Below are positions 44,526 through 53,017 of a DNA stretch of 64,000 bases, one piece after another. A model generated the notes under the pieces. The model did not search any database, was not told where the DNA came from, and worked only from the letters and a program-made list of their open reading frames with translations. Location: the NCBI RefSeq assembly GCF_030866805.1, contig NZ_CP133019.1, forward strand, positions 2,790,001 through 2,854,000, in the 5' to 3' direction. The stretch's first letter is position 1. Every line of letters begins with the position of its first letter. The translations under genes and the position numbers were made by a program. The stretch comes from Microbacterium terrisoli. GTDB lineage: Bacteria > Actinomycetota > Actinomycetes > Actinomycetales > Microbacteriaceae.

Positions 44526-45713
44526 CTAGGCGCGCCGGTTCGCCGACACGCCGTCGATCGCAGCACGCAGATCGGCGGCGTGCGCGGCGGGCCGGCGCGC
44601 CCGGGCATACGCCAGCGCCGCGGCCGCGGCATCGGTCAGCGCGCCCCTGTCGGCGACCAGGCCGGTGAGCGTGTCGGCCAGGCCCGCAGCATCCGGCGTC
44701 ACGGTGCCGATGGCCGCGGCGCCGAACTCGGCTGCCAACGCGGGGTCGGACACGATCACGGGCCGTGCGCGCGTGAAGCCCTCCAGTGCGATCATCGGCT
44801 GGTTGTCGAATCCGAACGAGGTGATCAGCACGGCGTCGGATCGCGTCATCAGCTCCGCGACGCGTGTGGCCGGCACCCGCCCGTGGAACGTGACGTCGGT
44901 CTGGGCGCGATGCCGGCCGCCGGCCACATGCAGGTGCACGCGCCCCGGCCCGAGCCGCGCCGTCACGAGCCGCACGGCATCCAATGCCACCTGCAGCCGC
45001 TTCTCGGGAGCGAACCGCGCCGCCCACACGAGCGTCAACGGCCCGCACCGGCGCAGGGGCGCGGGCTGCAGCGGCTCGGACACGTTCGAGAACGCACGGG
45101 CTGAAGCCACCCCGGCCGCCCGCAGTGCCCGCGCCTGATGCTCCGAGGGAGAGAGCACCCCGTCCGCGCGCAGCGCGACGCGCAACGTCATGCCGCGCAG
45201 CGCATTGTCGACGGGAGTGCCGCCGTGGCATCGGTCGACGGAGGGGATGCCGGTCAGCCGGCGGTGGAACCACCGGATCCCCGGCGCGAACGGCGACAGA
45301 ATGATCGGCGCGTGCCAGAAGAACGTGTGCACCGTGTGCAGGACTGGGATGCCGAGCTCGGCGCCGACCCCGAGCGCCACGGCGGCGAGGGTGAACTCGG
45401 AGTGCACGACCAGGGCGCGCACCCGGTGGCGACGCGCCATGACGGCGACATCGGCCTGCAGCCGGGACCGGTCGCCGAGGATCGGCAGGTCCAGCACCGG
45501 AAAGGTGCGCCGCACGACGGGGGATGCGATCAGGATGCCGGGCGTGCCCGCCAGCACGTCGGAGTCCGGGGCGACCACGACGACCTTCCAGCCCTCGGCG
45601 GCGAGGCTGCGCGCCTGGCGCATGAAAGCGGTCTGCGCGCCGCCCAGGTAGTGCAGCGAGTAGTCGCACAGCAGCATGACCGCGGGCGCACCGGAGCGGG
45701 AGTCGTCGGACAT
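44526..45713 (-). CDS. Family 4 glycosyltransferase (GT-B)
   Basis: 395 residues from the ATG at 45713. N-terminal Rossmann domain with LCDYSLHYLGGAQTAFMRQA, a GT4-type acceptor side; C-terminal domain begins WAARFAPEKRLQVALDAVRL, then HGRVPATRVAELMTRSDAVL and the nucleotide-binding GFDNQPMIALEGFTRARPV (EX7E-like with Glu). Likely a soluble transferase of cell-envelope glycan or glycolipid. It is not within a sugar cluster, so substrate is unknown. Confidence 0.86.
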   Translation of the reverse strand: MSDDSRSGAPAVMLLCDYSLHYLGGAQTAFMRQARSLAAEGWKVVVVAPDSDVLAGTPGILIASPVVRRTFPVLDLPILGDRSRLQADVAVMARRHRVRALVVHSEFTLAAVALGVGAELGIPVLHTVHTFFWHAPIILSPFAPGIRWFHRRLTGIPSVDRCHGGTPVDNALRGMTLRVALRADGVLSPSEHQARALRAAGVASARAFSNVSEPLQPAPLRRCGPLTLVWAARFAPEKRLQVALDAVRLVTARLGPGRVHLHVAGGRHRAQTDVTFHGRVPATRVAELMTRSDAVLITSFGFDNQPMIALEGFTRARPVIVSDPALAAEFGAAAIGTVTPDAAGLADTLTGLVADRGALTDAAAAALAYARARRPAAHAADLRAAIDGVSANRRA

Positions 45714-45733
45714 CACGGTGTGTAGGCGAGCGC

Positions 45734-46132
45734 TCAGCGGCCCGGGAGCTTCTTCAGCGCGCTCTCCCACGCATGCTTGGCCGATGCCGCGGCGCGCCCC
45801 ACCACTTCGGCGGCATGGGCGGCCGGCTCGGGCAGCGCGACGGGCTCGACCGGGTCGGCGTGCTCGAGGAACGGGACGATCCAGGCGTCCACGGCATCCA
45901 ACGGCGCCGTCTCGATCCGATAGAAGCGGTGCTGCCCCTCTTCGCGCACAGCTACCAGGTCTGCCTCGCGCAGCACCTTGAGGTGCTTGGAGACGGTGGG
46001 TTGGCTCACCCCCAGCTCCGCGACGATCTGCGACACGCTGGTGCCCTCGTGGCCCGCGGCGGCGCGGTCCAGCAGCAACCGTAGGATTTCGCGACGGGTC
46101 CCGTCCGCGATCACGTCGAAGATGTCCGCCAT
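45734..46132 (-). CDS. ArsR family transcriptional regulator
   Basis: 132 residues. Winged helix at 1-90: FDVIADGTRREILRLLLDRA, VSQIVAELGVSQPTVSKHLKVLREADLV, wing EEGQHRFYRIE. A C-terminal Ala-rich helix (AEVVGRAAASAKHAWESAL) resembles a membrane-associated or dimer helix. No Cys is present, so no metal site. Divergent from trkH; could control the potassium system or the downstream glycosyltransferase. Confidence 0.87.
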   Translation of the reverse strand: MADIFDVIADGTRREILRLLLDRAAAGHEGTSVSQIVAELGVSQPTVSKHLKVLREADLVAVREEGQHRFYRIETAPLDAVDAWIVPFLEHADPVEPVALPEPAAHAAEVVGRAAASAKHAWESALKKLPGR

Positions 46133-46138
46133 GCCCTT

Positions 46139-46144
46139 AGGTTA
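46139..46144 (-). promoter_or_regulatory. -10 box of the ArsR gene at 46132
   Basis: Minus-strand TAACCT ends 6 bases before the ATG at 46132. Only 20 bases separate it from the trkH -10 box in the other direction. Confidence 0.45.
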
Positions 46145-46162
46145 GCCGGGCGTCCGGCTGAG

Positions 46163-46168
46163 TACCAT
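46163..46168 (+). promoter_or_regulatory. -10 box, leaderless trkH mRNA
   Basis: TACCAT ends 7 bases before the ATG at 46176, which favours that start over the ATG at 46167. Confidence 0.35.
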
Positions 46169-46175
46169 GACACAG

Positions 46176-47627
46176 ATGTCCTCACATACGGATCCGCGTA
46201 TACGCAGGTCGCTTCTGCGACGCCTGCGGCATGCCGCCGCCGAAGCCTGGGACACTCTGCGCGATTTCACCACGGCATCCCCGGCCCGCTTCGCGGTGGG
46301 CGTGTACATCATCCTGATCGCCATCTTCACGATGCTGCTGAGTCTGCCGGCCGCATCTGCCAACGGCGTGCGCACTCCGTTCGCCGACGCGCTGTTCACT
46401 GCGATCTCGACGATCTGTGTCACCGGGCTGTCGACGGTCGACATGGCCACGCATTGGTCGGCGTTCGGCAACATCATCGTCTACATCGGCGTGAACGTGG
46501 GAGCCCTGGGCGTTCTCACGCTCGCATCGATCCTCGGTCTGGTGATCTCGAAGCGGCTGGGCCTGCGCGCCAAGCTCATCGCGGCAAGCGATTCGAATCC
46601 GCTGCGCGCCCACGGCGGACCCGTCAACGAAGGACAGACGGTGCGCCTGGGAGATGTGGGCTCGCTGCTGGCCACCGTGGCCCTGTCCACCCTCGTCATC
46701 GAGGCGGGGCTGGCCGTGCTCATGTTGCCCTCGCTCATCCTGGGCGGGATCGATCCGCTGCGCGCCTTGTGGGAAGCCCCCTACTACGCGGCGATGTCGT
46801 TCACGAACACCGGATTCGCGCCGAACCCGGACGGGCTCGAGCTCTTCCAGCACGACTACTTCTTCCTCACCGTCATGATGGGCGGCGTCTTCCTCGGCTC
46901 GATCGGCTTCCCGGTCATCTACACGCTGCTGCGTGAGCGCTGGCACGTCCGGCGCTGGTCGCTGCACGCGAAGCTGACGATCATCACGACCGTGCTGCTG
47001 TTCGTCGCCGGCGCGCTCGTGTTCCTGCTGCTGGAATACAACAACCCGAAGACGTTCGGCGACCGCGGCGTGTGGGACACCGTCTACCAGTCGTTCTTCC
47101 TGTCGGCGATGACCCGTTCCGGCGGATTCTCCACGGTGGACATCAGCAGTCTGCACGGCTCGTCGCTCATCGTCGGCTCCATGCTCATGTTCGTCGGCGG
47201 GGGCTCTGCCTCCACTGCGGGTGGCATCAAGGTCACGACCCTGGCCGTGCTGGCGCTGGCCGTCTGGTCCGAGGCGAAGGGCCGCCCGTCCGTGCAGGCG
47301 TTCGGCCGCCGCATCCCGAGCGACGTGCAGCGCGTGGCCCTGTCGGTCGTGGCGTGGGGCGCGACCCTCGTGGCGGTCTCGACGGTGACGATCGCGCAGT
47401 TCACAAAGGCACCCGTGGCCGACGTGCTCTTCGACGTCATCTCGGCGTTCGCCACGGTCGGGCTGTCGTCGGGGCTGACGGAGACCCTGCAGGATCCCGG
47501 AAAATACGTGCTGGCGGCCACCATGCTGTTCGGCCGCGTTGGTACAGTGACTCTCGCCGCGGCCGTGGCCGCGACCAGCAGCAAGCAGCTGTATTCGCTC
47601 CCCGTGGAAAGGCCGATCGTTGGTTGA
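46176..47627 (+). CDS. trkH: Potassium uptake protein TrkH/KtrB
   Basis: 483 residues from the ATG at 46176; an ATG 3 codons earlier is possible. Four repeats of the membrane-pore-membrane fold. Selectivity-filter regions are ICVTGLSTVD, AAMSFTNTGFAP, AMTRSGGFSTVD and AFATVGLSSGL, each with the key Gly. An intramembrane loop SASTAGGIKVTT gates the pore in KtrB. Together with TrkA (downstream, 8-base overlap) it makes a Na+- or H+-linked K+ importer. Confidence 0.92.
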   Translation: MSSHTDPRIRRSLLRRLRHAAAEAWDTLRDFTTASPARFAVGVYIILIAIFTMLLSLPAASANGVRTPFADALFTAISTICVTGLSTVDMATHWSAFGNIIVYIGVNVGALGVLTLASILGLVISKRLGLRAKLIAASDSNPLRAHGGPVNEGQTVRLGDVGSLLATVALSTLVIEAGLAVLMLPSLILGGIDPLRALWEAPYYAAMSFTNTGFAPNPDGLELFQHDYFFLTVMMGGVFLGSIGFPVIYTLLRERWHVRRWSLHAKLTIITTVLLFVAGALVFLLLEYNNPKTFGDRGVWDTVYQSFFLSAMTRSGGFSTVDISSLHGSSLIVGSMLMFVGGGSASTAGGIKVTTLAVLALAVWSEAKGRPSVQAFGRRIPSDVQRVALSVVAWGATLVAVSTVTIAQFTKAPVADVLFDVISAFATVGLSSGLTETLQDPGKYVLAATMLFGRVGTVTLAAAVAATSSKQLYSLPVERPIVG

Positions 47628-48291
47628 GCAGATCCGAGGCGATGCCCCTGTCCTGGTCATCGGCCTGGGCCGGTTCGGGGCCGCGTGCGCAGGCGAGCTG
47701 GACCGGCTCGATCGCGATGTCCTGGCCATCGACGAGAACATCGAGCTCGTGCAGAAGTGGTCCGAGCGCGTCACCCACGCGGTGCAGGCCGATGGCCGCA
47801 ACCTCGACGCCCTCAAGCAGATCGGGGCGCAGGACTTCCAGGTGGCCGTCGTCGCCACCGGCTCGTCGATCGAGTCGTCGGTGCTGATCACGGCGAACCT
47901 CGTCGATCTGAAGGTGCCGCAGATCTGGGCGAAGGCGGTGTCGCAGTCGCACGGCAAGATCCTCGCGCGCGTGGGCGCGAATCACGTCATCTACCCCGAG
48001 CGCGAAGCCGGTGAGCGCGTGGCGCACCTGGTCAGCGGCCGCATGCTGGATTTCATCCGGTTCGACGACGACTTCGTGCTGGCCAAGATGTACCCGCCCA
48101 AGTACATCCGCGGCATCGGACTGAACCAGTCCGGGGTACGCACCAAGTTCAATGTCACCGTGGTCGGGGTCAAGAGCCCCGGCAGGCCGTTCCGCTATGC
48201 CGAGGCGGACACCGTGGTCACCGACCACGACCTCATCATCGTCTCGGGCACCAACTCCGATATCGAGCGGTTCGCTTCGCTCGAGCGCTGA
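47620..48291 (+). CDS. trkA: Potassium channel regulator TrkA/KtrA (RCK)
   Basis: 223 residues from a TTG at 47620, with GGAAAGG upstream; it overlaps trkH by 8 bases. RCK_N domain with nucleotide site VIGLGRFGAACAGELDRL and acid DRDVLAIDE at strand 2. RCK_C domain at about 140-220. One subunit of the ring that opens TrkH according to bound ATP/ADP or NAD. Confidence 0.92.
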   Translation: MVEQIRGDAPVLVIGLGRFGAACAGELDRLDRDVLAIDENIELVQKWSERVTHAVQADGRNLDALKQIGAQDFQVAVVATGSSIESSVLITANLVDLKVPQIWAKAVSQSHGKILARVGANHVIYPEREAGERVAHLVSGRMLDFIRFDDDFVLAKMYPPKYIRGIGLNQSGVRTKFNVTVVGVKSPGRPFRYAEADTVVTDHDLIIVSGTNSDIERFASLER

Positions 48292-48362
48292 GCTGTGCCG
48301 CTCACGCCCCCGCACTGGGGTACGACAGTGGCGCCTGGTGCCTTCATGAGAGGCAGGACGGC

Positions 48363-48466
48363 GTCGAAATCATATGCTCTCGACCAGGACACACCGAATT
48401 GACGTCAAATCGATGTGTCGACGTCGAAGTCACATGACTTCGACCACACGGATTTCGACCACACGG
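48363..48466. repeat. Paired palindromes plus tandem repeat between trkA and proC
   Basis: The 219-base gap between convergent genes holds two related palindromes: 48363-48384 (imperfect) and 48423-48444 (arms GTCGAAGTCA/TGACTTCGAC, 2-base spacer). A 15-bp unit, ACTTCGACCACACGG then ATTTCGACCACACGG, runs from 48437 to 48466 with a partial third copy. The AT-richer sequence and symmetry suggest a protein site, terminator or mobile remnant. Confidence 0.8.
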
Positions 48467-48510
48467 ATTTCGACGACGGAGGGCCGGAGCGCGACGCCGG
48501 GCGGAGCGGG

Positions 48511-49335
48511 TCAGGCGACGGCGGCCAGTTCTCGGGCGCGGGCCAGGGCCGCGTCGGTCGCGGCGGCGAACACGTCGTCCAGGCCCGCGTCCTGCAGCAC
48601 CGCGATGGCCCGTTCGGTCGTGCCGGCAGGGCTCGTCACGCGCCGACGCAGCTCGGCCGGGTCCTCGCCGCTCGACGCGAGCAGCGCCGCGGCGCCGATG
48701 AACGTGCCCTCGGCCATCGCCCGGGCCTCGTCGCTCGAGAAGCCCTTGCGGACGGCGGCGGCCGTGAGCTTCTCGATGAGCAGGAACACGTACGCCGGCC
48801 CCGACCCAGAGATCGTCGACAGGGCATCGATCTGCGACTCGGGGACCTCGATGACCGCGCCGACCGTCGAGAACAATTCCCGCACGACGGCGAGGTCCGC
48901 GTCGCCCACGGCGCTTCCGGCCGAAAGCCCCGTCACACCCTTGCCGACGAGGGCGGGGGTGTTCGGCATCGAGCGCAGCACGGGCGTTCCCGTCGGAAGG
49001 ATCTGCTCGTACGTCGCGATGGTCACCCCTGCGGCCAGGCTCACCACGACCGTGCCCGGCTGCAGCACCGGCGCGATTTCACCCAGCAGATCGGGCACCA
49101 TGTGGGGCTTGACCCCGACGATGACGATGGATGCCGCCGCTGCGGCATCCACGTTCCCCGTCGGGGACTCGTCCAGGGCCACGCTGCGCACCCCGGGTGC
49201 CGCGGCGAGCTTCGCCGCCTTCGCGCGGGTGCGATTGGTGACGGTCAGGCCCGTGGCACGGCCGGAGCCGACGAGTCCGTGCAGAATGGCGCCGCCCATG
49301 GAGCCTGCGCCGAGGATCGCGATCGGTGGGAGCAT
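48511..49335 (-). CDS. proC: Pyrroline-5-carboxylate reductase
   Basis: 274 residues. N-terminal NAD(P)-binding motif IAILGAGSMGGAILHGL, RSMPNTPALVGKGVTGLSAG, and C-terminal dimer domain SGSGPAYVFLLIEKLTAAAV with SPAGTTERAIAVLQ. Last step of proline synthesis. TAGGAT lies 6 bases upstream of the ATG. Single gene, opposite to the trk unit. Confidence 0.94.
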   Translation of the reverse strand: MLPPIAILGAGSMGGAILHGLVGSGRATGLTVTNRTRAKAAKLAAAPGVRSVALDESPTGNVDAAAAASIVIVGVKPHMVPDLLGEIAPVLQPGTVVVSLAAGVTIATYEQILPTGTPVLRSMPNTPALVGKGVTGLSAGSAVGDADLAVVRELFSTVGAVIEVPESQIDALSTISGSGPAYVFLLIEKLTAAAVRKGFSSDEARAMAEGTFIGAAALLASSGEDPAELRRRVTSPAGTTERAIAVLQDAGLDDVFAAATDAALARARELAAVA

Positions 49336-49341
49336 GCCGCC

Positions 49342-49347
49342 ATCCTA
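49342..49347 (-). promoter_or_regulatory. -10 box, leaderless proC mRNA
   Basis: Minus-strand TAGGAT ends 6 bases before the ATG at 49335. Confidence 0.45.
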
Positions 49348-49413
49348 TGGCTGCACGGTCCTCGGCGACGGGCCCCGGTTATAGTCGGAAGGGAACGCTG
49401 AGGAGGCCGATCC

Positions 49414-50526
49414 ATGACCCTGTTCGACGGCATCGTTGCACGCATGGTGAAGACGCCGCGTCTGGCGGTGAACATCCTCGAGCGCAGCGGCGACGACCCC
49501 GCGACACCCGAGGAGCGCACGGTCGTGTTCGTGCACGGGAATGTGTCGTCGTCGCTGTTCTGGCAGGAGATCATGGAGGACCTGCCCGGAGACCTACGCG
49601 CGATCGCCGTGGACCTGCGCGGCTTCGGCGACAGCGAGACCGCGCCGGTCGACGCGACACGCGGTCTGCGCGACTTCGCCGACGACCTGCGCGCCACTCT
49701 GACGGCGCTGCACCTGAACTCGGTGCATCTGGTGGGCTGGTCGATGGGAGGCGGGGTCGTGATGCAGTACGCGCTCGAACATCCCGTGCGCAGCCTCACG
49801 CTGCAGGCCCCGGTCTCGCCCTACGGATTCGGCGGCACACGCCGCGACGGATCGCGGCTGACCTCCGACGACGCCGGCACCGGCGCCGGCGGCGCGAACG
49901 CGGACTTCGTCGCCCGGCTCGCCGCCGGTGACACATCGGCGGATGCCGCGACCTCGCCGCGCTCGGTCCTGCGCTCGTCGTACGTCTCGCCCGAGTACGC
50001 GACAGCGCAGGAGGACGTGTGGGTCGCCTCGATGCTGAGCACGAAGACCGGTGAGGACAACTACCCGGGCGACAGCGTCACCAGCACCTCCTGGCCCGGG
50101 TTCGCCCCCGGTGGCCGCGGCGTGCTGAACACGATGGCGCCGAAGTACTTCAACGTGTCGAGCATCGTCGACATCGTCGTCAAGCCTCCGATCCTATGGG
50201 TGCACGGCACGGCAGACGCGATCGTGTCGGATGCGTCGTCGTTCGACCTCAACCAGCTGGGCAAGATGGGCATCATCCCGGGCTGGCCCGGCGACGACGT
50301 CGCACCGCCGCAGCCGATGGTCAGCCAGACCCGCGACGTGCTCGAGGCGTACCGCGCCGCCGGCGGCGGCGTCATCGAACTCCAGATCGAGGGGGCCGGA
50401 CACGCGCCGCACCTCGAGCGGCCCGGAGTGTTCCGGCGCGCCCTGCTGCAGGCGATCGGCTACATCAAGCCCGCCAACGAGGCGGCACCGCCGACCGAGG
50501 CGATCATCCTCAAGTCCGAGGACTGA
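49414..50526 (+). CDS. Alpha/beta hydrolase
   Basis: 370 residues; TATAGT and a GAGGAGG ribosome site upstream. Fold landmarks: VFVHGNVSSSLFWQEI (oxyanion), VDLRGFGDSE, nucleophile GWSMGGGVVM, acid ILWVHGTADAIVSD, and His in GAGHAPHLERPGVF. A cap insert of about 110 residues lies after the nucleophile. The last 14 residues, AAPPTEAIILKSED, are nearly the same as the end of the neighbouring CDF protein. Substrate unknown. Confidence 0.9.
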   Translation: MTLFDGIVARMVKTPRLAVNILERSGDDPATPEERTVVFVHGNVSSSLFWQEIMEDLPGDLRAIAVDLRGFGDSETAPVDATRGLRDFADDLRATLTALHLNSVHLVGWSMGGGVVMQYALEHPVRSLTLQAPVSPYGFGGTRRDGSRLTSDDAGTGAGGANADFVARLAAGDTSADAATSPRSVLRSSYVSPEYATAQEDVWVASMLSTKTGEDNYPGDSVTSTSWPGFAPGGRGVLNTMAPKYFNVSSIVDIVVKPPILWVHGTADAIVSDASSFDLNQLGKMGIIPGWPGDDVAPPQPMVSQTRDVLEAYRAAGGGVIELQIEGAGHAPHLERPGVFRRALLQAIGYIKPANEAAPPTEAIILKSED

Positions 50527-50547
50527 GGCCCCGCGCCGCCTTTTCTC

Positions 50548-50553
50548 TAGACT
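50548..50553 (+). promoter_or_regulatory. -10 box, leaderless CDF transporter mRNA
   Basis: TAGACT ends 6 bases before the ATG at 50560, so the CDF gene can be transcribed apart from the hydrolase. Confidence 0.45.
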
Positions 50554-50559
50554 CGTCGC

Positions 50560-51525
50560 ATGAGCTCTTCTGGCGGCGGCAAGGCGATCATCGCGGCGTT
50601 CCTGGCGAATCTGGGCATCGCGGTCGCGAAGTTCATCGCATGGCTGTTCTCGGGGTCCGCCTCGATGCTGGCCGAAGCGATCCACTCCGTCGCCGACAGC
50701 GGCAACCAGCTGCTGCTGCTGTGGGGCGGCCGGCAGGCCAAGCGTCGCGCCGACATGGAGCACCCGTTCGGGTACGGCCGCGAGCGCTACGTGTACGCAT
50801 TCGTCGTGGCGATCATCCTGTTCTCGGTCGGTGGTCTGTTCTCCATCTACGAGGGAGTGGACAAGCTCACCCATCCGCACGAGCTGGCCAACGTCTGGGT
50901 GCCGATCCTCGTCCTGGTCATCGCGATCTGCCTGGAGTCGTTCTCGCTGCGCACCGCCGTGCGCGAGTCTGCACCGCACCGCGCGCGCGGTGAGTCGTGG
51001 CCGGCGTTCATCCGGCACGCGAAGGCGCCGGAGCTGCCGGTCGTGCTGCTCGAGGACGTCGCAGCCCTGACCGGTCTGGTCTTCGCGCTGCTGGGCGTCG
51101 GGCTGTCGTGGCTCACGCACAACCCGGTGTTCGACGCGATCGGCACACTCATGATCGGCACGCTGCTGATCCTGGTGGCCATCACTCTGGGGATCGAGAC
51201 CAAGAGCCTGCTGGTCGGCGAAGGCGCCAACAAGCGCGACCACGACGCGATCGTGGACGCGATCGAATCCGGCCCCGGGATCGAGAAGGTCATCCACCTG
51301 AAGACGCTGTACCTCGGCCCCGACGAGCTGCTCGTGGCCGCCAAGCTCGGCTTCGCCGGCGACAGGACGCTGCGGGCCGTGGCCGGCGACATCGACGCGG
51401 TCGAGCAGCGGGTGCGCGCGGCGGTGCCCGCCGCGCGGGTGATCTACGTCGAACCGGATGTCTACCGGCCCGGCGACGATGCCGCTCCCCCGACCGAGGC
51501 ATTCATCCTGAAATCGGAGGACTGA
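50560..51525 (+). CDS. Cation diffusion facilitator transporter
   Basis: 321 residues. Six helices with the membrane metal-site helices SMLAEAIHSVADSGNQLLLL (HxxxD) and a His/Asp-poor partner helix 5 (VVLLEDVAALTGLVFALLG). A cytoplasmic C-terminal domain with VIHLKTLYLGPDELLVAAKLGF follows, and ends with the tail AAPPTEAFILKSED. Exports Zn2+, Fe2+ or Mn2+ in exchange for protons. Its stop overlaps the next start (TGATG), and its tail codons carry the ribosome site GGAGG of that gene. Confidence 0.9.
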   Translation: MSSSGGGKAIIAAFLANLGIAVAKFIAWLFSGSASMLAEAIHSVADSGNQLLLLWGGRQAKRRADMEHPFGYGRERYVYAFVVAIILFSVGGLFSIYEGVDKLTHPHELANVWVPILVLVIAICLESFSLRTAVRESAPHRARGESWPAFIRHAKAPELPVVLLEDVAALTGLVFALLGVGLSWLTHNPVFDAIGTLMIGTLLILVAITLGIETKSLLVGEGANKRDHDAIVDAIESGPGIEKVIHLKTLYLGPDELLVAAKLGFAGDRTLRAVAGDIDAVEQRVRAAVPAARVIYVEPDVYRPGDDAAPPTEAFILKSED

Positions 51526-52451
51526 TGGAGTTCTGTGTCTTCACCGAGCCGCAGCAGGGGTTCAGCTACGCCGAGCAACGCGCATTCGCGCAGGCGTCCG
51601 AACGTCTGGGCTTCGACGGGTACTTCCGCAGCGACCACTACATGCGCATGGGCGCGGGTTCGCCGCTGCCCGGACCCACCGACGCATGGACGACGCTGGC
51701 CGGCCTGGCGGTGGAGACCTCGCACATCAGGCTGGGCACGCTCGTGTCTTCTGCCACCCACCGCCAGCCCGCGATCCTTGCGATCCAGGCCGCGCAGGTG
51801 GACGCGATGAGCGGCGGCCGCGTCGAGCTCGGACTGGGCACCGGCTGGTTCGAAGCCGAGCACCGCGCCTACGGCATCCCGTTCCCGGCGAAGCGATTCG
51901 GGATGCTGGAGGAACAGCTCGAGATCATCACCGGCCTGTGGGCCGCCGAAGGCGGGTATTCCTTCTCCGGACGGCACTACACGCTGGCCGACGCGCCTGC
52001 CCTGCCCAAACCCGTGCAGTCGCATGTCCCGGTGATCGTGGGCGGTGGCGGGCCGACGCGCACGCCGGCGATCGCCGCACGCTTCGCGAGCGAGTTCAAC
52101 ATCGGGTTCCAGCCCGAGGACGTCATCGCCGAGAAGTTCGCCGGCGTGCGCGCGGCGTGCGAGGCGGCCGCACGCGACCCCGAGACCCTGAAGCTGTCTG
52201 TCGCGCTGCCGACCATCGTCGGCGACGACGAAGCAGCACTCTCGCGTCGCGCCGAGGCGATCGGGCGCGACGGCGGTGCGGTGCGCGCGGACGACGTGAT
52301 CGCGGGGCTGCCCGGCGAGGTCGTCGAGAAGGTCGCGCGCCTGCAGGCCCTGGGTGCTGAGCGCGTGTATTTCCAGCTGATGGATCTGCGCGACCTCGCA
52401 CACCTCGAACTGCTGGGCGCCGAAGTGCTGCCGCACCTGCGCGACCTGTGA
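51525..52451 (+). CDS. LLM-class F420-dependent oxidoreductase (TIGR03560-like)
   Basis: 308 residues. TIM barrel: FCVFTEPQQGFSYAEQRAFA, FDGYFRSDHYMRMG, ETSHIRLGTLVSSATHRQP, DAMSGGRVELGLGTGWFEAE, VPVIVGGGGPTRTPAIAARF. Clear luciferase-like family; cofactor F420 likely from lineage and motif GLGTGW. Translation is probably coupled to the CDF gene through TGATG. It is about as similar to the one at 17719 as family members usually are. Confidence 0.88.
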   Translation: MEFCVFTEPQQGFSYAEQRAFAQASERLGFDGYFRSDHYMRMGAGSPLPGPTDAWTTLAGLAVETSHIRLGTLVSSATHRQPAILAIQAAQVDAMSGGRVELGLGTGWFEAEHRAYGIPFPAKRFGMLEEQLEIITGLWAAEGGYSFSGRHYTLADAPALPKPVQSHVPVIVGGGGPTRTPAIAARFASEFNIGFQPEDVIAEKFAGVRAACEAAARDPETLKLSVALPTIVGDDEAALSRRAEAIGRDGGAVRADDVIAGLPGEVVEKVARLQALGAERVYFQLMDLRDLAHLELLGAEVLPHLRDL

Positions 52452-52518
52452 CCACCGCCCGTTGAGCGAGGCCGCGCGCAGCGCGACCGAGTCGAGACGC
52501 GCCGGCTGGACCACCCGG

Positions 52519-52980
52519 TCAGCGGCGCCGGTCGAAGAAGTCGCGCAGCACAGCGGTGGCGGCGTCCTCGCGCACGCCTCCGATGACCTCCGCGCGGTAC
52601 GGCAGGCGCCGATCCCGCAGCACGTCGTACAGGGAGCCGGCCGCGCCGGCCTTCTCATCCCACGCACCGAACACCACGCGCCCGACGCGCGCCTGCAGGA
52701 TCGCACCGGCGCACATCAGACACGGTTCCAGTGTGACCACCAGCGTGCAGCCTTCGAGGTTCCACGAACCCGAGGATGCCGCAGCCGCACGCAGCGCGAC
52801 GACCTCCGCGTGCGCGGTGGGATCTCCCGTGGCCTCGCGCTCGTTCCGGCCCTGCGCGATCAGCCGGCCCGCAGCATCCAACACGACTGCCCCGACCGGC
52901 ACGTCGCCCGACGCGCCCGCCTGCTGGGCCAGAGCGAGGGCGTGCAGCATCGCGTCGTCGAAGTCTCCGCCGGTGTCCAC
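52519..52980 (-). CDS. tadA: tRNA-specific adenosine deaminase
   Basis: 153 residues from the GTG at 52980, chosen because TACGCT lies 6 bases upstream and the ATG at 53019 would overlap the upp start on the other strand. Zinc deaminase motif: PTAHAEVVALR (ligand His, catalytic Glu) and LEPCLMCAGAI (two Cys ligands). Makes inosine at position 34 of tRNA-Arg(ACG), or deaminates cytosine-like bases in paralogues. Divergent from upp. Confidence 0.88.
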   Translation of the reverse strand: MDTGGDFDDAMLHALALAQQAGASGDVPVGAVVLDAAGRLIAQGRNEREATGDPTAHAEVVALRAAAASSGSWNLEGCTLVVTLEPCLMCAGAILQARVGRVVFGAWDEKAGAAGSLYDVLRDRRLPYRAEVIGGVREDAATAVLRDFFDRRR

Positions 52981-52986
52981 GTCTCG

Positions 52987-52992
52987 AGCGTA
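52987..52992 (-). promoter_or_regulatory. -10 box, leaderless tadA mRNA
   Basis: Minus-strand TACGCT ends 6 bases before the GTG at 52980, and is only 13 bases from the upp -10 box on the other strand. Confidence 0.35.
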
Positions 52993-53005
52993 GGGCGCCG
53001 GCCGG

Positions 53006-53011
53006 TAATCT
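53006..53011 (+). promoter_or_regulatory. -10 box, leaderless upp mRNA
   Basis: TAATCT ends 6 bases before the ATG at 53018. Confidence 0.45.
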
Positions 53012-53017
53012 GTATCC

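Noticed and set aside
46182..47957. Open frame of 591 codons on the minus strand
   Set aside because: Antisense to trkH and trkA, which carry intact motifs.
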